A stretch of DNA of 10,388 nt from Gemmatimonadota bacterium (GCA_030550695.1 JAUQOX010000096.1:1-10388), one strand, 5' to 3'; positions 1-7,673 are shown, counted from the stretch's first letter. Numbers and translations: made by a program. The notes: generated by a model from the sequence alone, not told the origin.

Positions 1-1755
1 GCCCGACGAAGAGCCCCGGGAAGAGGGGGACGAGGTCATGGCCGTGGCGGCCGAAGCCACCATCCGCCCCAGGTCGCGGGTAAAGGCCGAGGGGCGGAAC
101 GAAGCCCCCTGGTCGCCCCGGTACCAGCGGGGAGGCTCGGTGTAGAGGCCCTCGAAGGCCCGGGCCCAGCGCCCCTCCACCCGGAAGGCCATGGCATAGG
201 GGAGGTACCGCTCGAAGAGCTGGGGAGAGGTGATCATGCGGCGAAACCGGTCTTCCTCCACCCGGCGGAGGAACTCCCTGAACCCCAGGGCCCACTCCCG
301 GGCCCGGGCCCCTTGTTCGGTCCGGGCGGGCATGATCTGACCCCAGCCCAGGATCACGAGTCCGCTCAGGACCAAGGCCCCGCCCAGGGCCTTCGAGGTC
401 TCTTCCCCCTCGTAGGCCTGGAAGGAAAAGAACCAGGCGAAGGCGCCGACGGCGATGAACAGGATACCGGCAAGGCTCCACGCCCCTCTCACCGCCACGG
501 GGTCCTTCCGGTAGCAGCCCTTGGCGATGAGCTGGCGGTATACCGCCTTCCGGATGGCAGGCAGGTGACGGTAGAACCGGTTCTTCAGGGAGGAGAGGGA
601 AACGCTTGCCGCGGCGGCGGGCGCCCTGGCGGAGGACGGCCCCTCCACGGCAAAAAGGGCCCGGAGGAACTCCTCCTCGTGGGGCGTGAGGGCTTCGTGG
701 CGCGGCGGGGGTTCCTGGTGGTGGAACCAGTATTCGCGATGGGGAAGGAGGCCCAGAAGCTTCTCCTGCCGTTCTTCCACGGTGAGGTAGCCCCGAACGG
801 CCAGGTCCACCAGGGTGGCGGTGAGGTCGTGCATCTCCACCGTGTGGTCCACCAGGGTCCCCACCTCGGTGGGACCGAGACCTTCGGGGGGCTCGTAGCG
901 GACCACCACGGCTTGGGGGGCGGGGTCCCTCCCGTGACGGGACCAACTCCGATGGCCGAACCAGAAGGCGAGGAAGGGGACGAGCCAGGGCCACGCGGTG
1001 AACAGGGCCCGTCGCCAGGGGGGAGGGGAGGGGGGGCGCGCCACCACCCCCGGCTCCCAGCCCACGGCCACGGTGAGCCCCTCTCCCGGACCCAGGACCC
1101 GCGTGGTGTGGAACTCGACGACGCCCCCCTCGAGGCGGGCCTGGGCGTCGGTTCCCCGGGATCCCTCCGGTCCTGTGTAGGCGGCCCACTGCCGGGGCAC
1201 GGCACCAGGGGGGAGGACGACCCGGGCCGAGGCGGCCTCGATGGGCACCTCCCATCGGTTCCCCGTGACGTTCCAGTAGATCTCGTCCAGGGGGCCGGGC
1301 TCACTCCCTTCGGCGAAGAAGCGGAGCCCGTTGGATACCCGGTAGCGGAGGACCACGGTCCGGGTGGCGTCCTGGGCCCCCGGCACCCAGATCCGGAAGC
1401 GGCGGACCGAGGGGCCTTCCCGGGTGTCTTCGAAGGTCAGAGAGCGGCCGGCCTCGTCCGTGACGGCCAGCAGCTCCACCTCCAGGAGCCGGCGTCGGCC
1501 TTCGGCGGTGCGGTGCTCCAGGGAAAGGTCCCGAAAGAGACCCTGCCATGCTCCGGAAAAACGGGGGCGGAGGGTCTCGGTGACGGTGAAGACCCCGGAG
1601 GGGTCCACCCGGAGTTCCACGTCGAAGCGTTCCAGGACGAGGGTCCGTTGGGGGGCCAGGGGGTCAGGGGAAACCCCCAAGGCCGCCACGAGGAAGGGTA
1701 GGGTGAACCGGTAAAGGCCCCGGGCAAGCCGCCGGATGGAAGACACGCCCTTCAT
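1..1755 (-). CDS. DUF2207 domain membrane protein (3' end beyond left edge)
   Basis: Read on the minus strand, the frame from the ATG at 1755 stays open for 585 codons to the window edge, so the C-terminus is missing. Residues about 17-27 form a signal-like hydrophobic stretch. Residues about 37-235 are a beta-rich extracytoplasmic region. A membrane segment lies near 251-266, and further ones near 425-445 and 456-474. Between them is the conserved winged-helix-like block with GTLVDHTVEMHDLTATLVDL (299-318) followed by RGYLTVEE. The stretch PARTEQGARARE (476-487) and the YLPYAMAF motif (517-524) are also family hallmarks. The visible end is becoming Ser/Gly-rich, as usual for DUF2207 tails. 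The family has no firmly established function. The start is chosen because its ATG overlaps the TGA of the upstream gene (ATGA, 1755-1752) and no better Shine-Dalgarno start is near; coupled translation is likely. The family call is from remembered motifs, not a profile search. Confidence 0.9.
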   Translation of the reverse strand, partial: MKGVSSIRRLARGLYRFTLPFLVAALGVSPDPLAPQRTLVLERFDVELRVDPSGVFTVTETLRPRFSGAWQGLFRDLSLEHRTAEGRRRLLEVELLAVTDEAGRSLTFEDTREGPSVRRFRIWVPGAQDATRTVVLRYRVSNGLRFFAEGSEPGPLDEIYWNVTGNRWEVPIEAASARVVLPPGAVPRQWAAYTGPEGSRGTDAQARLEGGVVEFHTTRVLGPGEGLTVAVGWEPGVVARPPSPPPWRRALFTAWPWLVPFLAFWFGHRSWSRHGRDPAPQAVVVRYEPPEGLGPTEVGTLVDHTVEMHDLTATLVDLAVRGYLTVEERQEKLLGLLPHREYWFHHQEPPPRHEALTPHEEEFLRALFAVEGPSSARAPAAAASVSLSSLKNRFYRHLPAIRKAVYRQLIAKGCYRKDPVAVRGAWSLAGILFIAVGAFAWFFSFQAYEGEETSKALGGALVLSGLVILGWGQIMPARTEQGARAREWALGFREFLRRVEEDRFRRMITSPQLFERYLPYAMAFRVEGRWARAFEGLYTEPPRWYRGDQGASFRPSAFTRDLGRMVASAATAMTSSPSSRGSSSG

Positions 1756-2939
1756 CCGCTCAGGAGGCGGACGCTTCCCGAGCCTGTTCTCACACGGACC
1801 CACCCTCGGCCGTCCCCCATCCGACCCTCCAGGATCCCCCGCCGGCCGGTCCGGACCGCGAGGGGGATCTCCGAAGAGACCCCTCCGCTGCCGGTTTCCA
1901 GGCGGACCTGCGCCCCCATGGTTCCCGGAAGGCGGAGGGTAACGCTGCCGGAGCCCGTGGCCACCCATAGTTGTTCCGTGCGCTCCAAGAAGTGGACGGT
2001 CACCGATCCACTGCCTGTCTCCAGACGGGCTTGGCCGGCACGCGCCTCCAAGACCTCGAGGGGCCCGGAGCCGGTATCCAGGTGCACCTCGTCGGCGGTT
2101 ACCCCCTGGACTCTCACAGCGCCCGAACCCGTCTCCACCTCCAGCCGGTCCAACTCCACCTCCGATAGTATCACCCGCCCCGAGCCCGTGTCCACGGAAA
2201 GACGCCCCCCCCGCATCCTTTCCACCTGCACGCTCCCTGAGCCCGTCTCGGCCCTCAGGTCACCTTCGAGGTCCGAAACCGTCACCCTCCCCGACCCGGC
2301 GGCGATCCGCAAGGTGCCCTGGGCCTGGGAAGCCTCCACAGGCCCGGCCCGGGCGTCGAGGAGGATCCGGCCCTGCACGTTCCTGGCCGCGATCCGACCC
2401 ACCCCCAGGTACAGCGCCACGCTCTTCCCCGGCGGGACCGTCACCACGAGGTCGGCGTGGGCCTCCAGGCCGGGTCCCTCGTGGCTGATCCGGACGCGCC
2501 GTCCGGCCAGCCCCAGGAATCCGGCGGCCCCCTTCGCCCACGTGCCGTCCCGGCGAAGGGGCAGATGAACCGTGCCCCGCCAGGTGCCCGGACGATACAC
2601 CACCCTGTCGGCTGGATACAGGATGCGGAGCGTCTCCCGCCCCCCCAGGGGCCCCACCTCCACCTGGAGGGCCTGGGCGTCTCGGCCCCCCGGCCGCACC
2701 TCCACCGTGGTGCGGGAGCCGGTCCCTCCCTGGACGAGAACCTCTCCGGCGAGATTGTAGACGGCCACCTCGTGGCCTTGGAGGACGTAGCGTTGCCCAG
2801 GGGGGGTTGAAGGGGATGGGGGTGCGGCAGGGGCGGGGAGGCACGAGGCGCTGGCCGACAGCGGCGCCGCCAGGAGGGCGGCGACGAGGGTGGGCCGGCG
2901 GGAACTCGCGAGCGGCCGACGGAGGTTGGGGGGGGTCAT
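1752..2939 (-). CDS. Exported DUF4097-type (adhesin-like) beta-repeat protein
   Basis: A 395-residue protein with an N-terminal signal peptide: basic residues to about 15, then a hydrophobic core near 17-27. A Cys at 33 follows SAS, so lipidation is possible, but the usual Leu/Val at -3 is missing and signal peptidase I cleavage is equally likely. Residues 34-48 are a Pro/Ala/Ser linker. From about 50 onward the chain is short beta strands and turns. The second half carries eight TGSG motifs at residues 232, 251, 270, 289, 308, 328, 349 and 385, plus a degenerate AGSG at 214. This pattern is typical of DUF4097 ('putative adhesin') proteins, which are thought to fold as repetitive beta structures. 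No catalytic motif is visible. A GAGG Shine-Dalgarno (complement of 2945-2948) lies 5 nt before the ATG. It is first in a two-gene operon with the DUF2207 gene and is divergent from the TonB receptor. 'Adhesin' is a family label, not a demonstrated role; a surface or periplasmic scaffold is equally possible. Confidence 0.88.
   Translation of the reverse strand: MTPPNLRRPLASSRRPTLVAALLAAPLSASASCLPAPAAPPSPSTPPGQRYVLQGHEVAVYNLAGEVLVQGGTGSRTTVEVRPGGRDAQALQVEVGPLGGRETLRILYPADRVVYRPGTWRGTVHLPLRRDGTWAKGAAGFLGLAGRRVRISHEGPGLEAHADLVVTVPPGKSVALYLGVGRIAARNVQGRILLDARAGPVEASQAQGTLRIAAGSGRVTVSDLEGDLRAETGSGSVQVERMRGGRLSVDTGSGRVILSEVELDRLEVETGSGAVRVQGVTADEVHLDTGSGPLEVLEARAGQARLETGSGSVTVHFLERTEQLWVATGSGSVTLRLPGTMGAQVRLETGSGGVSSEIPLAVRTGRRGILEGRMGDGRGWVRVRTGSGSVRLLSG
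1875..2312 (-). repeat. TGSG beta-rung repeat region within the DUF4097 protein
   Basis: Residues about 210-355 of the exported protein are built from rungs of the form hydrophobic-x-hydrophobic-(E/D)TGSG-x-V. Successive TGSG motifs are 19, 19, 19, 19, 20 and 21 residues apart. Regular 19-residue spacing suggests a stacked beta-helix or beta-roll, with the Gly-Ser-Gly turns lined up on one face. At the DNA level the unit is diverged apart from a GC-rich core around the TGSG codons, so this is an old protein repeat rather than a fresh tandem duplication. Confidence 0.8.
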
Positions 2940-2958
2940 GGTGGCCTCGTTCTGGCGT

Positions 2959-2981
2959 GGGTGTGGGGATGGGGCGGGGGG
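2959..2981 (+). other. Potential G-quadruplex motif in divergent intergenic region
   Basis: Four G runs (3, 4, 4 and 6 G) are separated by TGT, AT and C, which satisfies the usual G3+N1-7 quadruplex pattern on the plus strand. It lies 20-42 bp upstream of the DUF4097 start codon, so it would be on the template strand for that operon. G runs are common in this GC-rich genome, so chance is a real alternative. Confidence 0.35.
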
Positions 2982-3087
2982 AGAACGGAAGAGTCCTGGC
3001 CCCGCGCGCCTCCTGCGGAACAGGACGAGGGAGGCGGGCCGGGGGTTTCATGGGGTCGGCGCTGGGGAGGCCTTTCCCCTTGACCGA

Positions 3088-3108
3088 ATGTTTTCTTCTG
3101 GAAAACAT
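3088..3108. promoter_or_regulatory. Inverted-repeat operator candidate (8-5-8 bp) upstream of TonB receptor
   Basis: A perfect dyad: ATGTTTTC (3088-3095), a 5-bp spacer TTCTG, then GAAAACAT (3101-3108). It is markedly AT-rich against GC-rich surroundings, and it sits in the intergenic region between two divergent genes, about 67 bp before the receptor start. It overlaps the -35 element of the best plus-strand promoter candidate, which is where a repressor would act. The arms do not match a Fur, Zur or DtxR consensus that I recognise, so the cognate regulator is unknown. It could also control the divergent DUF4097-DUF2207 operon. Confidence 0.55.
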
Positions 3109-3126
3109 AAAGACTCCGTTTATAAC
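3099..3126 (+). promoter_or_regulatory. Candidate sigma-70-like promoter for the TonB receptor
   Basis: TGGAAA (3099-3104, 4/6 match to TTGACA), a 16-bp spacer, then TATAAC (3121-3126, 5/6 match to TATAAT). Transcription would start near 3133 and give a leader of about 40 nt before the ATG at 3175. A second possible -35, TTGACC at 3080-3085, has no -10 at good spacing (CATAAA is 20 bp away). This rests on consensus matching only, in a phylum whose promoter consensus I cannot confirm. Confidence 0.4.
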
Positions 3127-3174
3127 CCGAAGATGGCCCGGAGGCGGGCCTCCACGAGGAAGCGGGAGGGAAGG

Positions 3175-5187
3175 ATGAACTGGGGAGGAAGAACCGTAGC
3201 GACCGGAGGATCTGGAGCCGTCGAAGAGGGGGGGTGGGGGGTCGGAGGGCGCCGTGGAGCCTCCGGCAGGAGGCAAGGGTACCGCCTCCGCCGGGGGTGC
3301 GGGAAGGACCCTCGTTTCGGATGGGGCGGCCCCAGGGCTTTTGCCCTTCTGGGGGCCTTGGCGTGGAGCTGGGTGGGGGCCGCCCAGGAAGGAAGAGCCC
3401 AGGAGCGGCCCTTTCCTATGGACACCCTCCGGGTAGCGGTAGGGTCTCGTGTGGACGGGCGGATGCCGGCCCTGACCCGGAGCGTCCGGGTGCTGGATCG
3501 GGCCGAGCTGGAACGCCTTCCCGTCCGGACCTTGGCCGAGGCGCTGGCGTGGGCCGTGGGGGTGGACATCCAGGCCCGCTCGCCGGCCCAGGCGGACTTG
3601 AGCCTGCGGGGGTCCAGCTTCGAGCAGGTGGTGGTGTTGGTGAACGGGGTCCGGGTCAGCGATCCCCAAACGGGGCATCACGATCTCAACCTCACGGTGC
3701 CGTTGGACCGGATCGAGCGGGTGGAGATCCTCCGGGGGGCGGCGTCGGCCTTGTACGGGGCGGATGCCGTAGGAGGGGTGGTGAACGTGGTGACCCGCCA
3801 GGCCGAAGCCGGTTGGCATGGACGGGTGGAAGGGGGGAGCTGGGGAACGGTTCGGGGTTCGGTGGGAGCCGGGTGGGGGGACCCCCATGGGCGCGGTGTA
3901 GGGGGTGGGGCGGAGTGGAGCCGCTCGGATGGGCACCGGCCGGGTACGGACTACGAGATGGTATTGCTCCACGGGAAGGGGGGAGGCCAGGTTGGGAGGG
4001 GGAGCCTTCGGGGAGAGGTGGGACTGGCCCGACGGGATTTCGGAGCCCAGGACTTCTACGCCCGGTACCCGTCGTTTGAGCGCACCCGGACCTACACCGC
4101 CGCCCTCCGGTGGTTCGGGGGAGGGGGCACGGAGGGGGTCCGGTCGCCAAGCGGTGACGGGCGGGCCTTCCTCCTGGAGCTGGGGACCTCGGTGCGGCGC
4201 CACGAGGACGAGTTCATCCTGGTGAGGACCCAGCCCTCCCTATACCGGAACCGCCACACCTCCCACGTGTTGGGAGGAGATCTCCTGGCCCGATTCCGGG
4301 GCCCCATGGGGTGGCGGATGGCCTTGGGGGGAGAGGCGTTCGGGGATCTCCTGGAGAGCAACCGCCTGGGAAACCGGCAAGAGCTTCGGGGGGGCCTCTA
4401 CGCAGAGATGGTCCGCGGGGGGGGAGGGACCCCCTGGGTGGTGACCTTGGGTGCCCGCCAGGATTGGCACGAGGGGTTCGGAGGGGCCTTCTCTCCGGCC
4501 CTGTCGGCCTCCTACACCTTTGCCGCCGGAGTTCGGCTCCGAGGAGCGGCAGGTCGCTCGTTCCGGGTGCCCACCTTCACGGAGCGCTACTACCGGGATC
4601 CGGCCAATGTGGGTCGGGAGGATCTGGGCACGGAGCGGGCGTGGTCCGGGGAAGTGGGGGCCGACCTTTCCCCCTCGGGGACCCTGGCCCTCTCGGTGAC
4701 CGCCTTCACCCGTAAGGCCGAAGGGCTCATCGACTGGGCCCGGCCGGTGGGGGCACCTCCCACCACCCCCTGGGAGACGCGGAACGTGAAGGAGGCCACC
4801 TTCCTCGGGCTGGAGGGGGAGGCCCGATGGGAGGGCCCGGCCGGTCTCCAATGGACCGTGGGAGGGAGTGCCCTGTCCTTCCAGGCGGATGATCTCCCAG
4901 GCTTCGTGTCCAAGTACGTCCTTCGCCCCCTCACGGAACAGTGGACCGTCGGGGTCCGGCGACAGGTGGGGGGGCAGGCCCTCGTGGGGCTGCATCTCCA
5001 GCAGGGCCGGCGCAAAGGAGAAGAGCCCCATCGACGCCTGGATTTTCAGACCCGCTTCCGCCTCGCATCGTGGGTCATCCACCTGGACGGAACCAACCTG
5101 GCCGACGAGCGCTATCCCGACGTGACCGGCGCCCCTTCCCCCGGGCGAGGGTTCTTCCTGGCGGTGGAGCGGCTGGTGGGACGGTAA
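3175..5187 (+). CDS. BtuB-like TonB-dependent outer-membrane receptor
   Basis: A 670-residue outer-membrane active transporter of the TonB-dependent receptor family, which imports scarce ligands such as cobalamin or metal chelates using TonB-ExbB-ExbD energy. A hydrophobic signal core lies at about 55-70 (AFALLGALAW...), with probable cleavage near AQ at 75-76. A TonB box DTLRVAV follows at 83-89 and closely resembles the BtuB box. The plug domain runs about 95-208 with LRGSSFEQVVVLVNGVRV, DPQTGHHDLNLTVPLDRIERVEILRG and SALYGADAVGGVVNVVTR. The rest is a 22-strand-type beta barrel ending in a conserved NLADERYPDVTG...GRGFFLAVERL segment. Length is normal for the family. The start at 3175 has a GGAGG (3165-3169) 5 nt upstream; in-frame ATGs further upstream have weaker sites and lie at or before the likely transcription start. 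The roughly 50-residue basic, Gly/Arg-rich stretch before the signal core is oddly long. The substrate is unknown: no cobalamin riboswitch is recognisable and no partner transporter is adjacent. Confidence 0.93.
   Translation: MNWGGRTVATGGSGAVEEGGWGVGGRRGASGRRQGYRLRRGCGKDPRFGWGGPRAFALLGALAWSWVGAAQEGRAQERPFPMDTLRVAVGSRVDGRMPALTRSVRVLDRAELERLPVRTLAEALAWAVGVDIQARSPAQADLSLRGSSFEQVVVLVNGVRVSDPQTGHHDLNLTVPLDRIERVEILRGAASALYGADAVGGVVNVVTRQAEAGWHGRVEGGSWGTVRGSVGAGWGDPHGRGVGGGAEWSRSDGHRPGTDYEMVLLHGKGGGQVGRGSLRGEVGLARRDFGAQDFYARYPSFERTRTYTAALRWFGGGGTEGVRSPSGDGRAFLLELGTSVRRHEDEFILVRTQPSLYRNRHTSHVLGGDLLARFRGPMGWRMALGGEAFGDLLESNRLGNRQELRGGLYAEMVRGGGGTPWVVTLGARQDWHEGFGGAFSPALSASYTFAAGVRLRGAAGRSFRVPTFTERYYRDPANVGREDLGTERAWSGEVGADLSPSGTLALSVTAFTRKAEGLIDWARPVGAPPTTPWETRNVKEATFLGLEGEARWEGPAGLQWTVGGSALSFQADDLPGFVSKYVLRPLTEQWTVGVRRQVGGQALVGLHLQQGRRKGEEPHRRLDFQTRFRLASWVIHLDGTNLADERYPDVTGAPSPGRGFFLAVERLVGR
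3228..3249 (+). other. G-run cluster in the early coding region of the TonB receptor
   Basis: Runs of 7, 6 and 3 G, separated by T and TCGGA, can be partitioned into four G-triplets with short loops. They fall about 18-25 codons into the receptor message, on the coding strand, so an RNA quadruplex could form soon after the start codon. The region encodes the unusual Gly-rich N-terminal extension. Functional significance is unsupported beyond the pattern. Confidence 0.25.
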
Positions 5188-5348
5188 GGGCCGAGGACGG
5201 AAAGGCGCCCCCCCGGCGGGAACACGAAGCCCCGTCCTCCCTTGGCGTCGGCTTCGACCAGGTAGCGGCGCCCCCCCAAGTACCCGAAGCCCCTCCGGGC
5301 CGGGGGATGGGGGAGGAGGGACGGAGGGCTACCAGCCGGAGGGCCGTG

Positions 5349-5393
5349 GGCCCCTCCCCGCTGAGGGTCAGGGGGGAGGGGCCGAGGGGTTTT
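5349..5393 (+). terminator. Long hairpin terminator between convergent genes
   Basis: A 35-nt dyad: an 11-bp arm GGCCCCTCCCC (5349-5359), one G-G mismatch (5360/5372), a 4-bp inner stem CTGA/TCAG, a GGG loop, and the matching arm GGGGAGGGGCC (5373-5383). A short T run (5390-5393) follows on the plus strand after GAGGGG. The placement 160 bp after the receptor stop and 80 bp past the katG stop fits an intrinsic terminator for the receptor. The stem could also stop or stabilise katG transcripts arriving from the other side, although no U tract follows in that direction. A weaker GC stem lies at 5413-5431. I see no convincing gene in the rest of 5188-5463. Confidence 0.65.
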
Positions 5394-5463
5394 CGCCCCC
5401 GGACAAGACCCGCGCCCCGGTCCCGGGGGCGGCGGAGCCCGCCTGCAGGGCGGTTGTCTCGGA

Positions 5464-7665
5464 TCAGGCCAGATCGAACCGATCCAGGTTCATGACCTTG
5501 GTCCAGGCGGCCACGAAGTCCCGTACGAACTTCTCCTGGGCATCGTCGCTGGCGTAGACCTCCGCCAGGGCCCGGAGCTGGGAGTTGGACCCGAACACCA
5601 GATCGGCCCGGGTCGCTGTCCAAAGGGTCTGACCGGTCTTCCGGTCGCGCCCGGCAAAGAGCCGACCGTTCTCCGAAATGGGGCTCCACTCCGTCCCCAT
5701 GTCCAGCAGGTTCACGAAGAAGTCGTTGCTGAGCACCCCCGGCCGGTGGGTGAGAACCCCGTGGCGGCTTCCCTGGTAGGTGGCCCCCAGGGCCCGCAGG
5801 CCGCCCACCAACACGGTCATTTCGGGTGCCGTCAGGGTCAACAGCTGGGCCTTGTCCACCAGGGCCTCCTCGGCGGGGATGGGGCTGTCGGGCTTTTCGT
5901 AATTCCGAAAGCCGTCCACCTCGGGCTCCAGCACGGCAAAGCTCTCCACGTCCGTCTGTTCCTGGAGGGCGTCGGTACGGCCGGGGGTGAAGGGGACTTC
6001 CACGGCGAAGCCGGCGTCCCGCGCCGCCTTCTCCACGGCCGCCGACCCGGCCAACACGATGAGGTCGGCCAGGGAGATCTTCTTTCCGCCGTTGCCGTTC
6101 CCGTTGAACTCCTTTTGGATGCCCTCCAAGACCCCCAAGACCCGGGCCAACTGTTCGGGTTCGTTCACTGCCCAATCCTTCTGGGGCGCCAGGCGGATGC
6201 GGGCCCCGTTGGCGCCTCCCCGCTTGTCCGAGTCCCGGTAGGTGGCGGCGGAAGACCAGGCCGTGTAGACCAGCTCCCGCACGCCGAGGCCCGAGGCCAG
6301 GATTTTCTCCTTGAGGACGGCCACGTCAGCGGCGTCCACCAAGGGGTGGTCCACCGGGGGGACGGGATCCTGCCAGATGAAATCCTCCGGGGGCACTTCC
6401 GGGCCCAGGTAGCGGGCCTTGGGCCCCATGTCCCGATGGGTGAGTTTGAACCAGGCCTTGGCGAAGGCCTCGGCGAACTCGTCGGGGTTCTGATGGAACC
6501 GCCGGGCGATCTTTTCGTAGACGGGGTCGTAGCGGAGGGCCAGGTCCGCCGTGGTCATGATGGGGCGGTGTTTCTTGGTGGGGTCATAGGGGTCGGGGAC
6601 CATGTGCTCTTCCCGCACGTCCTTGGCCACCCACTGCCAAGCGCCCGCAGGGCTCTTCACCAGCTCCCACTCGTACCCGAACAGGACATCGAAGTAGGTG
6701 GTGTCCCATTTCGTGGGGGTCGGAGTCCACGCCCCCTCGATGCCGCTGGTGATGGTATCGGGGCCCTTCCCGCTCCCGTGGCGGCTCTTCCACCCCAACC
6801 CCATCTCCTCCAGGGGAGCCGCCTCGGGCTCGGGACCCACCAGGGCCGGATCACCCGCCCCGTGGGCCTTCCCGAAGGTGTGGCCTCCCGCCACCAGGGC
6901 CACGGTCTCCTCGTCGTTCATGGCCATCCGGCGGAAGGTTTCCCGGACATCCCGGGCCGAGGCGACGGGGTCAGGGTTACCGTTGGGGCCTTCGGGGTTG
7001 ACATAGATGAGCCCCATTTGGACCGCTGCCAGGGGCTTGGCCAGCTCCCGGTCCCCCGAATACCGCATGTCGCCCAGCCACTGGGCCTCGGGGCCCCAGT
7101 CCACGTCTTGAGGGGGCTCCCAGACGTCTTCTCTTCCTCCCCCGAACCCCAGCGTCTTGAAACCCATGGACTCCAAGGCCACGTTCCCGGCCAAGATCAT
7201 GAGATCGGCCCAGGAGATCTTGTTCCCGTACTTCTTCTTGATCGGCCAGAGGAGCCGGCGGGCCTTGTCCAGGTTGGCGTTGTCCGGCCAACTGTTGAGG
7301 GGGGCAAAACGCTGGGCCCCGGTGGAGGCTCCCCCCCGGCCGTCGAAGATCCGGTAGCTCCCGGCGCTGTGCCAGGCCATGCGGATGAACAGCCCGCCGT
7401 AGTGGCCCCAGTCCGCCGGCCACCAGTCCTGGCTGTCCGTCATGAGATCGTGGAGGTCTTTCTTGAGGGCCCAGTAGTCCAGCTCGGAAAACGCCTTCCG
7501 GTAGTCGAAGTCCTTGCCCAGGGGGTTGGATTTCTCGGAGTGCTGGTGGAGGATGGAAAGGTCCAGCTGTCGGGGCCACCAGTCGCGATTCTTGGGACCG
7601 CCCTGGACCGTGTGCCGCAGGGCACCGTGCTGGACGGGGCATTTGCCGCTGCCGTTTCCTGCCAT
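5464..7665 (-). CDS. katG: Bifunctional catalase-peroxidase KatG
   Basis: A 733-residue haem enzyme that dismutates hydrogen peroxide and also acts as a peroxidase, protecting the cytoplasm from oxidative stress. All key residues of the family are present. The distal triad is R95, W98 and H99 in RMAWHSAGSYR, with D128 in LNSWPDN. Y221 in LIYVNPEGPNG and M247 in RRMAMND complete the Met-Tyr-Trp adduct needed for catalase activity. The proximal haem ligand is H262 in GGHTFGKAHG, with D374 in TTADLALRYDP. S307 in ITSGIE corresponds to the Ser315 isoniazid-resistance site of M. tuberculosis KatG, and R411 to the mobile arginine. The C-terminal peroxidase-like domain, which lacks haem-binding residues, follows from about 430 and is intact. 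Length matches the family. An AAAGGAG lies 8 nt before the ATG. It is a single-gene unit convergent with the TonB receptor, with a Fur/PerR-like palindrome about 115 bp upstream of the start. Confidence 0.98.
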   Translation of the reverse strand: MAGNGSGKCPVQHGALRHTVQGGPKNRDWWPRQLDLSILHQHSEKSNPLGKDFDYRKAFSELDYWALKKDLHDLMTDSQDWWPADWGHYGGLFIRMAWHSAGSYRIFDGRGGASTGAQRFAPLNSWPDNANLDKARRLLWPIKKKYGNKISWADLMILAGNVALESMGFKTLGFGGGREDVWEPPQDVDWGPEAQWLGDMRYSGDRELAKPLAAVQMGLIYVNPEGPNGNPDPVASARDVRETFRRMAMNDEETVALVAGGHTFGKAHGAGDPALVGPEPEAAPLEEMGLGWKSRHGSGKGPDTITSGIEGAWTPTPTKWDTTYFDVLFGYEWELVKSPAGAWQWVAKDVREEHMVPDPYDPTKKHRPIMTTADLALRYDPVYEKIARRFHQNPDEFAEAFAKAWFKLTHRDMGPKARYLGPEVPPEDFIWQDPVPPVDHPLVDAADVAVLKEKILASGLGVRELVYTAWSSAATYRDSDKRGGANGARIRLAPQKDWAVNEPEQLARVLGVLEGIQKEFNGNGNGGKKISLADLIVLAGSAAVEKAARDAGFAVEVPFTPGRTDALQEQTDVESFAVLEPEVDGFRNYEKPDSPIPAEEALVDKAQLLTLTAPEMTVLVGGLRALGATYQGSRHGVLTHRPGVLSNDFFVNLLDMGTEWSPISENGRLFAGRDRKTGQTLWTATRADLVFGSNSQLRALAEVYASDDAQEKFVRDFVAAWTKVMNLDRFDLA

Positions 7666-7673
7666 GGGCGATG

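Noticed and set aside
313..1701. Plus-strand open frame of 462 codons opposite the DUF2207 gene
   Set aside because: It is antisense to a frame with clear family motifs (GTLVDHTVEMHDL, YLPYAMAF); the product is Gly/Pro-rich without a domain.
3060..3340. Cobalamin riboswitch upstream of the BtuB-like receptor
   Set aside because: I looked for the B12-box and the conserved AACTG / CCACTG-type core and saw neither. A covariance-model search would be decisive.
2260..4203. Long minus-strand open frame (647 codons) spanning the DUF4097 5' half, the intergenic region and the receptor
   Set aside because: It is Pro/Arg/Gly-rich with no domain, and it overlaps two clear genes. It is open because stop codons are rare at this GC content.
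5190..5310. Minus-strand frame reading GFGYLGGRRYLVEADAKGG, which looks protein-like
   Set aside because: No start codon with a ribosome site, no recognised domain, and it runs into the receptor's 3' end. It is most likely chance, though a decayed gene remnant cannot be excluded.
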